DNA of 64,000 nucleotides, taken from contig CALZFC010000075.1 of NCBI GenBank assembly GCA_945643635.1, positions 639,501 to 703,500 of the forward strand, given 5' to 3'. Each line of letters opens with the position of its first letter. The first letter of the stretch is position 1. A program made the translations under genes and the position numbers. The notes below the pieces were generated by a model, which did no database searches, was not told the origin of the DNA, and was given only the letters and a program-made list of their open reading frames with translations. Shown here in pieces: positions 11,720-23,973 of the stretch. The DNA comes from Allodiplogaster sudhausi. Taxonomy: Eukaryota; Nematoda; Chromadorea; Rhabditida; Diplogasteridae.

Positions 11720-13341
11720 GAGAGAAAATATGTTGTCTGGAAAAGGAGGCCGATGTAGGGTGCGTTGTGATGATGCGGTTCGAAACTGTTCGTTCGTCGT
11801 TGTCTAATATAAGGACCTATAGTTTGAGGTACCTGTGAAGATCAAGCTCGTTGAAAGGCGTGACTTGACTTTAATTTGGAATGGCTTTACTTTGGTAGAG
11901 CCGTTATAATTCTAAATATGTAAGTTAATTTGCTTTAATTTATTATTTAATATTTCGCTGTAACAGAAATGTAAATTCTCTAGTCGCTCGTTTATGGACG
12001 GTTTTCTATCACACCTCGAAGTTTTTGATATTGCTGCCAGGCTTAACGTTAACTTAAATTTTGAAATGGCTTTTCTTTGGTAGAGCCGATATAATTCTAA
12101 ATATGTAAGCTAATTTGCTTTAATTTATTATTTAATATTTCGCTGTAACAGAAATGTAAATTCTCTAGTCGCTCGTTTATGGACTGTTTTCTATCACACC
12201 TCGAAGTTTTTGATAGCTGCCAGGCTTAACGTTGACTTAAATTTTGGAATGGCTTTACTTTGGTAGAGCCGATATAATTCTAAATATGTAAGCTAATTCG
12301 CTTTAATTTATTATTTAATATTTCGCTGTAACACAAATGTAAATTCTCTAGTCGCTCGTTTATGGACGGTTTTCTATCACACCTCGAAGTTTTTGATATT
12401 GCTGCCAGGCTTAACGTTGACTTAAATTTTGAAATCGCTTTTCTTTGGTAGAGCCGATATAATTCTAAATATGTAAGCTAATTTGCTTTAATTTATTAGT
12501 AAATATTTCGCTGTAACAGAAATGTAAATTCTCTAGTCGCTCGTTTATGGACGGTTTTCTATCACACCTCGAAGTTTTTGATAGCTGCCAGGCTTAACGT
12601 TGACTTAAATTTTGAAATCGCTTTTCTTTGGTAGAGCCGATATAATTCTAAATATGTAAGCTAATTTGCTTTAATTTATTAGTAAATATTTCGCTGTAAC
12701 ACAAATGTAAATTCTCTAGTCGCTCGTTTATGGACGGTTTTCTATCACACCTCGAAGTTTTTGATATTGCTGCGTGACTTAACGTTGACTTAAATTTTGA
12801 AATCGCTTTTCTTTGGTAGAGCCGATATAATTCTAAATATGTAAGCTAATTCGCTTTAATTTATTATTTAATATTTCGCTGTAACACAAATGTAAATTCT
12901 CTAGTCGCTCGTTTATGGACGGTTTTCTATCACACCTCGAAGTTTTTGATATTGCTGCCAGGCTTAACGTTGACTTAAATTTTGAAATCGCTTTTCTTTG
13001 GTAGAGCCGATATAATTCTAAATATGTAAGCTAATTTGCTTTAATTTATTAGTAAATATTTCGCTGTAACACAAATGTAAATTCTCTAGTCGCTCGTTTA
13101 TGGACGGTTTTCTATCACACCTCGAAGTTTTTGATATTGCTGCGTGACTTAACGTTGACTTAAATTTTGAAATCGCTTTTCTTTGGTAGAGCCGATATAA
13201 TTCTAAATATGTAAGCTAATTTGCTTTAATTTATTAGTAAATATTTCGCTGTAACACAAATGTAAATTCTCTAGTCGCTCGTTTATGGACGGTTTTCTAT
13301 CACACCTCGAAGTTTTTGATATTGCTGCGTGACTTAACGTT
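11720..13341 (+). repeat. Truncated third HOR start followed by a recombinant S run
   Basis: The segment starts like copies 1 and 2, with the GCCTCGCTT L unit at 11720. It leaves the pattern inside the fourth unit, at about 12,430-12,600. There a core with the AGTAAATA variant switches to AACAG with a GATAGCTGCC tail, a combination not seen in that slot before. The next L is 1,622 bp away instead of 1,069. The remaining units are S with GAAATCG heads. The switch marks an unequal crossover. Confidence 0.75.
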
Positions 13342-16300
13342 GAGAGAAAATATGTTGTCTGGAAAAGGAGGCCGATGTAGGGTGCGTTGTGATGATGCGG
13401 TTCGAAACTGTTCGTTCGTCATTGTGTAATATAAGGACCTATAGTTTGAGGTACCTGTGAAGATCAAGCTCGCTGAAAGGCGTGACTTGACTTAAATTTG
13501 GAATGGCTTTACTTTGGTAGAGCCGTTATAATTCTAAATATGTAAGTTAATTTGCTTTAATTTATTATTTAATATTTCGCTGTAACAGAAATGTAAATTC
13601 TCTAGTCGCTCGTTTATGGACGGTTTTCTATCACACCTCGAAGTTTTTGATATTGCTGCCAGGCTTAACGTTGACTTAAATTTTGAAATGGCTTTTCTTT
13701 GTTAGGGCCGATATAATTCTAAATATGTAAGCTAATTTGCTTTAATTTATTATTTAATATTTCGCTGTAACACAAATGTAAATTCTCTAGTCGCTCGTTT
13801 ATGGACGGTTTTCTATCACACCTCGAAGTTTTTGATATTGCTGCGTGACTTAACGTTGAGAGAAAATATGTTGTCTGGAAAAGGAGGCCGATGTAGGGTG
13901 CGTTGTGATGATGCGGTTCGAAACTGTTCGTTCGTCGTTGTGTAATATAAGGACCTATAGTTTGAGGTACCTGTGAAGATCAAGCTCGCTGAAAGGCGTG
14001 ACTTGACTTAAATTTGGAATGGCTTTACTTTGGTAGAGCCGTTATAATTCTAAATATGTAAGTTAATTTGCTTTAATTTATTATTTAATATTACGCTGTA
14101 ACAGAAATGTAAATTCTCTAGTCACTCGTTTATGGACGGTTTTCTATCACACCTCGAAGTTTTTGATAGCTGCCAGGCTTAACGTTGACTTAAATTTTGG
14201 AATGGCTTTACTTTGGTAGAGCCGATATAATTCTAAATATGTAAGCTAATTCGCTTTAATTTATTATTTAATATTTCGCTGTAACACAAATGTAAATTCT
14301 CTAGTCGCTCGTTTATGGACGGTTTTCTATCACACCTCGAAGTTTTTGATATTGCTGCCAGGCTTAACGTTGACTTAAATTTTGAAATCGCTTTTCTTTG
14401 GTAGAGCCGATATAATTCTAAATATGTAAGCTAATTTGCTTTAATTTATTAGTAAATATTTCGCTGTAACACAAATGTAAATTCTCTAGTCGCTCGTTTA
14501 TGGACGGTTTTCTATCACACCTCGAAGTTTTTGATATTGCTGCGTGACTTAACGTTGAGAGAAAATATGTTGTCTGGAAAAGGAGGCCGATGTAGGGTGC
14601 GTTGTGATGGTGCGGTTCGAAACTATTCGTTCGTCTTTGTCTAAGGACCTGTAGTTTGAGGTACCTGTGAAGATCGAGCTCGCTGAAAGGCGTGGCTTGA
14701 TTTAAATTTTGGAATGGCTTTACTTTGGTAGAGCCGATATAATTCTAAATATATAAGCTAATTTGCTTTAATTTATTATTTAATATTTCGCTGTAACACA
14801 AATGTAAATTCTCTAGTCGCTCGTTTATGGACGGTTTTCTATCACACCTCGAAGTTTTTGATACTGCTGCCAGGCTTAACGTTGACTTAAATTTGGAATG
14901 GCTTTACTTTGGTAGAGCCGGTATAATTCTAAATATATAAGTTAATTTGCTTTAATTTATTATTTAATATTTCGCTGTAACAGAAATGTAAATTCTCTAG
15001 TCGCTCGTTTATGGACGGTTTTCTATCACAACTCGAAGTTTTTGATATTGCTGCCTCGCTTAAAGTTGAGAGAAAATATGTTGTCTGGAAAAGGAGGCCG
15101 ATGTAGGGTGCGTTGTGATGATGCGGTTCGAAACTGTTCGTTCGTCGTTGTCTAATATAAGGACCTATAGTTTGAGGTACCTGTGAAGATCAAGCTCGTT
15201 GAAAGGCGTGACTTGACTTTAATTTGGAATGGCTTTACTTTGGTAGAGCCGTTATAATTCTAAATATGTAAGTTAATTTGCTTTAATTTATTATTTAATA
15301 TTTCGCTGTAACAGAAATGTAAATTCTCTAGTCGCTCGTTTATGGACGGTTTTCTATCACACCTCGAAGTTTTTGATATTGCTGCCAGGCTTAACGTTAA
15401 CTTAAATTTTGAAATGGCTTTTCTTTGGTAGAGCCGATATAATTCTAAATATGTAAGCTAATTTGCTTTAATTTATTATTTAATATTTCGCTGTAACAGA
15501 AATGTAAATTCTCTAGTCGCTCGTTTATGGACTGTTTTCTATCACACCTCGAAGTTTTTGATAGCTGACAGGCTTAACGTTGACTTAAATTTTGGAATGG
15601 CTTTACTTTGGTAGAGCCGATATAATTCTAAATATGTAAGCTAATTCGCTTTAATTTATTATTTAATATTTCGCTGTAACACAAATGTAAATTCTCTAGT
15701 CGCTCGTTTATGGACGGTTTTCTATCACACCTCGAAGTTTTTGATATTGCTGCCAGGCTTAACGTTGACTTAAATTTTGAAATCGCTTTTCTTTGGTAGA
15801 GCCGATATAATTCTAAATATGTAAGCTAATTTGCTTTAATTTATTAGTAAATATTTCGCTGTAACACAAATGTAAATTCTCTAGTCGCTCGTTTATGGAC
15901 GGTTTTCTATCACACCTCGAAGTTTTTGATATTGCTGCGTGACTTAACGTTGACTTAAATTTTGAAATCGCTTTTCTTTGGTAGAGCCGATATAATTCTA
16001 AATATGTAAGCTAATTTGCTTTAATTTATTAGTAAATATTTCGCTGTAACACAAATGTAAATTCTCTAGTCGCTCGTTTATGGACGGTTTTCTATCACAC
16101 CTCGAAGTTTTTGATATTGCTGCGTGACTTAACGTTGAGAGAAAATATGTTGTCTGGAAAAGGAGGCCGATGTAGGGTGCGTTGTGATGGTGCGGTTCGA
16201 AACTATTCGTTCGTCTTTGTCTAAGGACCTGTAGTTTGAGGTACCTGTGAAGATCGAGCTCGCTGAAAGGCGTGGCTTGATTTAAATTTTGGAATGGCTT

Positions 16301-17906
16301 TACTTTGGTAGAGCCGATATAATTCTAAATATATAAGCTAATTTGCTTTAATTTATTATTTAATATTTCGCTGTAACACAAATGTAAATTCTCTAGTCGC
16401 TCGTTTATGGACGGTTTTCTATCACACCTCGAAGTTTTTGATACTGCTGCCAGGCTTAACGTTGACTTAAATTTGGAATGGCTTTACTTTGGTAGAGCCG
16501 TTATAATTCTAAATATGTAAGTTAATTTGCTTTAATTTATTATTTAATATTTCGCTGTAACAGAAATGTAAATTCTCTAGTCGCTCGTTTATGGACGGTT
16601 TTCTATCACACCTCGAAGTTTTTGATATTGCTGCCAGGCTTAACGTTAACTTAAATTTTGAAATGGCTTTTCTTTGGTAGAGCCGATATAATTCTAAATA
16701 TGTAAGCTAATTTGCTTTAATTTATTATTTAATATTTCGCTGTAACAGAAATGTAAATTCTCTAGTCGCTCGTTTATGGACTGTTTTCTATCACACCTCG
16801 AAGTTTTTGATAGCTGCCAGGCTTAACGTTGACTTAAATTTTGGAATGGCTTTACTTTGGTAGAGCCGATATAATTCTAAATATGTAAGCTAATTCGCTT
16901 TAATTTATTATTTAATATTTCGCTGTAACACAAATGTAAATTCTCTAGTCGCTCGTTTATGGACGGTTTTCTATCACACCTCGAAGTTTTTGATATTGCT
17001 GCCAGGCTTAACGTTGACTTAAATTTTGAAATCGCTTTTCTTTGGTAGAGCCGATATAATTCTAAATATGTAAGCTAATTTGCTTTAATTTATTAGTAAA
17101 TATTTCGCTGTAACACAAATGTAAATTCTCTAGTCGCTCGTTTATGGACGGTTTTCTATCACACCTCGAAGTTTTTGATATTGCTGCGTGACTTAACGTT
17201 GACTTAAATTTTGAAATCGCTTTTCTTTGGTAGAGCCGATATAATTCTAAATATGTAAGCTAATTTGCTTTAATTTATTAGTAAATATTTCGCTGTAACA
17301 CAAATGTAAATTCTCTAGTCGCTCGTTTATGGACGGTTTTCTATCACACCTCGAAGTTTTTGATATTGCTGCGTGACTTAACGTTGAGAGAAAATATGTT
17401 GTCTGGAAAAGGAGGCCGATGTAGGGTGCGTTGTGATGGTGCGGTTCGAAACTATTCGTTCGTCTTTGTCTAAGGACCTGTAGTTTGAGGTACCTGTGAA
17501 GATCGAGCTCGCTGAAAGGCGTGGCTTGATTTAAATTTTGGAATGGCTTTACTTTGGTAGAGCCGATATAATTCTAAATATATAAGCTAATTTGCTTTAA
17601 TTTATTATTTAATATTTCGCTGTAACACAAATGTAAATTCTCTAGTCGCTCGTTTATGGACGGTTTTCTATCACACCTCGAAGTTTTTGATACTGCTGCC
17701 AGGCTTAACGTTGACTTAAATTTGGAATGGCTTTACTTTGGTAGAGCCGTTATAATTCTAAATATGTAAGTTAATTTGCTTTAATTTATTATTTAATATT
17801 TCGCTGTAACAGAAATGTAAATTCTCTAGTCGCTCGTTTATGGACGGTTTTCTATCACACCTCGAAGTTTTTGATATTGCTGCCAGGCTTAACGTTAACT
17901 TAAATT
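13166..17906 (+). repeat. Long-range duplicated segment, right copy
   Basis: This is the partner of the segment at about 550-5,290. After the unit with GTTAACTT (about 17,900) the sequence stops following the 4770-5836 interval. It continues as the 5836-7086 interval instead, so one module of about 1,066 bp is skipped: 15068 to 18636 is 3,568 bp, which is 4,634 minus 1,066. A crossover between two similar S units at about 17,900-18,130 explains this. Confidence 0.85.
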
Positions 17907-18635
17907 TTGAAATCGCTTTTCTTTGGTAGAGCCGATATAATTCTAAATATGTAAGCTAATTTGCTTTAATTTATTATTTAATATTTCGCTGTAACACAAA
18001 TGTAAATTCTCTAGTCGCTCGTTTATGGACGGTTTTCTATCACACCTCGAAGTTTTTGATATTGCTGCCAGGCTTAACGTTGACTTAAATTTTGAAATCG
18101 CTTTTCTTTGGTAGAGCCGATATAATTCTAAATATGTAAGCTAATTTGCTTTAATTTATTATTTAATATTTCGCTGTAACACAAATGTAAATTCTCTAGT
18201 CGCTCGTTTATGGACGGTTTTCTATCACACCTCGAAGTTTTTGATATTGCTGCCAGGCTTAACGTTGACTTAAATTTTGAAATCGCTTTTCTTTGGTAGA
18301 GCCGATATAATTCTAAATATGTAAGCTAATTTGCTTTAATTTATTATTTAATATTTCGCTGTAACACAAATGTAAATTCTCTAGTCGCTCGTTTATGGAC
18401 GGTTTTCTATCACACCTCGAAGTTTTTGATACTGCTGCCAGGCTTAACGTTGACTTAAATTTGGAATGGCTTTACTTTGGTAGAGCCGGTATAATTCTAA
18501 ATATATAAGTTAATTTGCTTTAATTTATTACTTAATATTTCGCTGTAACAGAAATGTAAATTCTCTAGTCGCTCGTTTATGGACGGTTTTCTATCACAAC
18601 TCGAAGTTTTTGATATTGCTGCCTCGCTTAAAGTT

Positions 18636-20774
18636 GAGAGAAAATATGTTGTCTGGAAAAGGAGGCCGATGTAGGGTGCGTTGTGATGATGCGGTTCGAA
18701 ACTGTTCGTTCGTCGTTGTCTAATATAAGGACCTATAGTTTGAGGTACCTGTGAAGATCAAGCTCGTTGAAAGGCGTGACTTGACTTTAATTTGGAATGG
18801 CTTTACTTTGGTAGAGCCGTTATAATTCTAAATATGTAAGTTAATTTGCTTTAATTTATTATTTAATATTTCGCTGTAACAGAAATGTAAATTCTCTAGT
18901 CGCTCGTTTATGGACGGTTTTCTATCACACCTCGAAGTTTTTGATATTGCTGCCAGGCTTAACGTTAACTTAAATTTTGAAATGGCTTTTCTTTGGTAGA
19001 GCCGATATAATTCTAAATATGTAAGCTAATTTGCTTTAATTTATTATTTAATATTTCGCTGTAACAGAAATGTAAATTCTCTAGTCGCTCGTTTATGGAC
19101 TGTTTTCTATCACACCTCGAAGTTTTTGATAGCTGCCAGGCTTAACGTTGACTTAAATTTTGGAATGGCTTTACTTTGGTAGAGCCGATATAATTCTAAA
19201 TATGTAAGCTAATTCGCTTTAATTTATTATTTAATATTTCGCTGTAACACAAATGTAAATTCTCTAGTCGCTCGTTTATGGACGGTTTTCTATCACACCT
19301 CGAAGTTTTTGATATTGCTGCCAGGCTTAACGTTGACTTAAATTTTGAAATCGCTTTTCTTTGGTAGAGCCGATATAATTCTAAATATGTAAGCTAATTT
19401 GCTTTAATTTATTAGTAAATATTTCGCTGTAACACAAATGTAAATTCTCTAGTCGCTCGTTTATGGACGGTTTTCTATCACACCTCGAAGTTTTTGATAT
19501 TGCTGCGTGACTTAACGTTGACTTAAATTTTGAAATCGCTTTTCTTTGGTAGAGCCGATATAATTCTAAATATGTAAGCTAATTTGCTTTAATTTATTAG
19601 TAAATATTTCGCTGTAACACAAATGTAAATTCTCTAGTCGCTCGTTTATGGACGGTTTTCTATCACACCTCGAAGTTTTTGATATTGCTGCGTGACTTAA
19701 CGTTGAGAGAAAATATGTTGTCTGGAAAAGGAGGCCGATGTAGGGTGCGTTGTGATGGTGCGGTTCGAAACTATTCGTTCGTCTTTGTCTAAGGACCTGT
19801 AGTTTGAGGTACCTGTGAAGATCGAGCTCGCTGAAAGGCGTGGCTTGATTTAAATTTTGGAATGGCTTTACTTTGGTAGAGCCGATATAATTCTAAATAT
19901 ATAAGCTAATTTGCTTTAATTTATTATTTAATATTTCGCTGTAACACAAATGTAAATTCTCTAGTCGCTCGTTTATGGACGGTTTTCTATCACACCTCGA
20001 AGTTTTTGATACTGCTGCCAGGCTTAACGTTGACTTAAATTTGGAATGGCTTTACTTTGGTAGAGCCGTTATAATTCTAAATATGTAAGTTAATTTGCTT
20101 TAATTTATTATTTAATATTTCGCTGTAACAGAAATGTAAATTCTCTAGTCGCTCGTTTATGGACGGTTTTCTATCACACCTCGAAGTTTTTGATATTGCT
20201 GCCAGGCTTAACGTTAACTTAAATTTTGAAATCGCTTTTCTTTGGTAGAGCCGATATAATTCTAAATATGTAAGCTAATTTGCTTTAATTTATTATTTAA
20301 TATTTCGCTGTAACACAAATGTAAATTCTCTAGTCGCTCGTTTATGGACGGTTTTCTATCACACCTCGAAGTTTTTGATATTGCTGCCAGGCTTAACGTT
20401 GACTTAAATTTTGAAATCGCTTTTCTTTGGTAGAGCCGATATAATTCTAAATATGTAAGCTAATTTGCTTTAATTTATTATTTAATATTTCGCTGTAACA
20501 CAAATGTAAATTCTCTAGTCGCTCGTTTATGGACGGTTTTCTATCACACCTCGAAGTTTTTGATATTGCTGCCAGGCTTAACGTTGACTTAAATTTTGAA
20601 ATCGCTTTTCTTTGGTAGAGCCGATATAATTCTAAATATGTAAGCTAATTTGCTTTAATTTATTATTTAATATTTCGCTGTAACACAAATGTAAATTCTC
20701 TAGTCGCTCGTTTATGGACGGTTTTCTATCACACCTCGAAGTTTTTGATACTGCTGCCAGGCTTAACGTTGACT
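18636..20774 (+). repeat. Partial HOR copy at the right end of zone A
   Basis: L modules at 18636, 19705 and 20955 give steps of 1,069 and 1,250. The GCCTCGCTT L unit is followed by the usual S types up to about 20,774. There the next L unit carries new variants (GCTGCAACAC and a GTTCGTTGCTG insert) that belong to zone B. Confidence 0.8.
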
Positions 20775-23055
20775 TAAATTTGGAATGGCTTTACTTTGGT
20801 AGAGCCGGTATAATTCTAAATATATAAGTTAATTTGCTTTAATTTATTACTTAATATTTCGCTGCAACACAAATGTAAATTCTCTAGTCGCTCGTTTATG
20901 GACGGTTTTCTATCACACCTCGAAGTTTTTGATATTGCTGCCTCGCTTAAAGTTGAGAGAAAATATGTTGTCTGGGAAAGGAGGCCGATGTAGGGTGCGT
21001 TGTGATGGTGCGGTTCGAAACTATTCGTTCGTTGCTGTCTAAGGACCTGTAGTTTGAGGTACTTGTGAAGATCGAGCTCGCTGAAATTCGTGGATTGATT
21101 TAAATTTTGGAATGGCTTTACTATGGTAGAGCCGATATAATTCTAAATATGTAAGCTAATTTGCTTTAATTTATTATTTAATATTTCGCTGTAACACAAA
21201 TGTAAATTCTCTAGTCGCTCGTTTATGGACTGTTTTCTATCACACCTCGAAGTTTTTGATATTGCTGCGTGACAACGTTGAGAGAAAATATGTTGTCTGG
21301 AAAAGGAGGCCGATGTAGGGTGCGTTGTGATGATGCGGTTCGAAACTGTTCGTTCGTTGCTGTCTAAGGACCTGTAGTTTGAGGTACCTGTGAAGATCAA
21401 GCTCGTTGAAAGGCGTGACTTGACTTTAATTTGGAATGGCTTTACTTTGGTAGAGCCGATATAATTCTAAATATGTAAGCTAATTTGCTTTAATTTATTA
21501 TTTAATATTTCGCTGTAACACAAATGTAAATTCTCTAGTCGCTCGTTTATGGACTGTTTTCTATCACACCTCGAAGTTTTTGATATTGCTGCGTGACTTA
21601 ACGTTGAGAGAAAATATGTTGTCTGGGAAAGGAGGCCGATGTAGGGTGCGTTGTGATGATGCGGTTCGAAACTGTTCGTTCGTTGCTGTCTAAGGACCTT
21701 TAGTTTGAGGTACTTGTGAAGATCGAGCTCGCTGAAATTCGTGGCTTGATTTAAATTTTGGAATGGCTTTACTTTGGTAGAGCCGATATAATTCTAAATA
21801 TGTAAGCTAATTTGCTTTAATTTATTATTTAATATTTCGCTGTAACACAAATGTAAATTCTCTAGTCGCTCGTTTATGGACTGTTTTCTATCACACCTCG
21901 AAGTTTTTGATATTGCTGCGTGACTTAACGTTGAGAGAAAATATGTTGTCTGGGAAAGAGGCCGATGTAGGGTGCGTTGTGATGATGCGGTTCGAAACTG
22001 TTCGTTCGTTGCTGTCTAAGGACCTGTAGTTTGAGGTACTTGTGAAGATCGAGCTCGCTGAAAGGCGTGGCTTGATTTAAATTTTGGAATGGCTTTACTT
22101 TGGTAGAGCCGATATAATTCTAAATATGTAAGCTAATTTGCTTTAATTTATTATTTAATATTTCGCTGTAACACAAATGTAAATTCTCTAGTCGCTCGTT
22201 TATGGACGGTTTTCTATCACACCTCGAAGTTTTTGATATTGCTGCGTGACTTAACGTTGAGAGAAAATATGTTGTCTGGAAAAGGAGGCCGATGTAGGGT
22301 GCGTTGTGATGGTGCGGTTCGAAACTATTCGTTCGTCGTTGTCTAAGGACCTGTAGTTTGAGGTACTTGTGAAGATCGAGCTCGCTGAAAGGCGTGGCTT
22401 GATTTAAATTTTGGAATGGCTTTACTTTGGTAGAGCCGGTATAATTCTAAATATATAAGTTAATTTGCTTTAATTTATTACTTAATATTTCGCTGCAACA
22501 CAAAGTAAATTCTCTAGTCGCTCGTTTATGGACGGTTTTCTATCACACCTCGAAGTTTTTGATATTGCTGCCTCGCTTAAAGTTGAGAGAAAATATGTTG
22601 TCTGGGAAAGGAGGCCGATGTAGGGTGCGTTGTGATGGTGCGGTTCGAAACTATTCGTTCGTTGCTGTCTAAGGACCTGTAGTTTGAGGTACTTGTGAAG
22701 ATCGAGCTCGCTGAAATTCGTGGATTGATTTAAATTTTGGAATGGCTTTACTTTGGTAGAGCCGATATAATTCTAAATATGTAAGCTAATTTGCTTTAAT
22801 TTATTATTTAATATTTCGCTGTAACACAAATGTAAATTCTCTAGTCGCTCGTTTATGGACTGTTTTCTATCACACCTCGAAGTTTTTGATATTGCTGCGT
22901 GACAACGTTGAGAGAAAATATGTTGTCTGGAAAAGGAGGCCGATGTAGGGTGCGTTGTGATGATGCGGTTCGAAACTGTTCGTTCGTTGCTGTCTAAGGA
23001 CCTGTAGTTTGAGGTACCTGTGAAGATCAAGCTCGTTGAAAGGCGTGACTTGACT
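20775..23055 (+). repeat. Zone B: seven consecutive L units without S
   Basis: L modules at 20955, 21280, 21606, 21933, 22259, 22585 and 22910 are spaced 325-327 bp, so every unit is long. The inserts share GTTCGTTGCTGTCTAAGG in most copies, and some have CTGGGAAAGG. Two units (20955 and 21280) reappear 1,630 bp later (22585 and 22910), which is five L units. Both copies share the two-base loss GACAACGTTG. The first copy has CTATGGTAGAG near 21,121, and the second lost one base in CACAAAGTAAATT near 22,501. No gene is present. Confidence 0.92.
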
Positions 23056-23973
23056 TTAATTTGGAATGGCTTTACTTTGGTAGAGCCGTTATAATTCTAA
23101 ATATGTAAGTTAATTTGCTTTAATTTATTATTTAATATTTCGCTGTAACAGAAATGTAAATTCTCTAGTCGCTCGTTTATGGACGGTTTTCTATCACACC
23201 TCGAAGTTTTTGATATTGCTGCCAGGCTTAACGTTGACTTAAATTTTGAAATGGCTTTTCTTTGTTAGGGCCGATATAATTCTAAATATGTAAGCTAATT
23301 TGCTTTAATTTATTATTTAATATTTCGCTGTAACACAAATGTAAATTCTCTAGTCGCTCGTTTATGGACGGTTTTCTATCACACCTCGAAGTTTTTGATA
23401 GCTGCCAGGCTTAACGTTGACTTAAATTTTGGAATGGCTTTACTTTGGTAGAGCCGATATAATTCTAAATATGTAAGTTAATTTGCTTTAATTTATTATT
23501 TAATATTTCGCTGTAACAGAAATGTAAATTCTCTAGTCGCTCGTTTATGGACGGTTTTCAATCACACCTCGAAGTTTTTGATATTGCTGCCTGACTTAAC
23601 GTTGACTTAAATTTTGAAATGGCTTTTCTTTGGTAGAACCGATATAATTCTAAATATGTAAGCTAATTTGCTTTAATTTATTATTTAATATTTCGCTGTA
23701 ACACAAATGTAAATTCTATAGTCGCTCGTTTATGGACGGTTTTCAATCACACCTCGAAGTTTTTGATATTGCTGCCAGGCTTAACGTTGACTTAAATTTT
23801 GAAATGGCTTTTCTTTGGTAGAACCGATATAATTCTAAATATGTAAGCTAATTTGCTTTAATTTATTATTTAATATTTCGGTGTAACACAAATGTAAATT
23901 CTCTAGTCGCTCGTTTATGGACGGTTTTCTATCACACCTCAAAGTTTTTGATATTGCTGCCTGACTTAACGTT
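23056..23973 (+). repeat. S bridge between zones B and C
   Basis: Four S cores and the core of the next L unit lie here. The first two resemble zone A (GTTATAATTC with AACAG; then GTTAGGGCC), and the last ones carry the zone C marks TTCAATC and GGTAGAACC. The bridge therefore records the change from zone A-like to zone C-like variants within less than 1 kb. Confidence 0.8.

Larger units (their letters stand above)
1..20774 (+). repeat. Zone A: mixed S/L array with AACAG and AGTAAATA variants
   Basis: Twenty L modules lie here, with the first G of GAGAGAAAAT at 726, 1242, 1941, 2452, 3521, 4770, 5836, 7086, 8155, 9404, 10470, 11720, 13342, 13858, 14557, 15068, 16137, 17386, 18636 and 19705. 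Nine are of the 147-bp class (726, 1242, 2452, 7086, 11720, 13342, 13858, 15068, 18636); the rest are 142 bp. Marks of the zone are AACAG in many cores, TTAGTAAATA in others, GTAAGTTAA, and S tails in GCTGCGTGACTT. Spacing is dominated by 1,066-1,069 bp (L + 4 S) and 1,249-1,250 bp (L + 5 S). Confidence 0.93.

Noticed and set aside
21143..21400. 85-residue open frame on the minus strand, repeated identically at 22773-23030
   Set aside because: It runs antisense through one L unit. It stays open because both copies carry the same two-base loss (GACAACGTTG), and its duplication follows from the 1,630-bp repeat displacement. There is no recognisable domain, and other units are closed in this frame.
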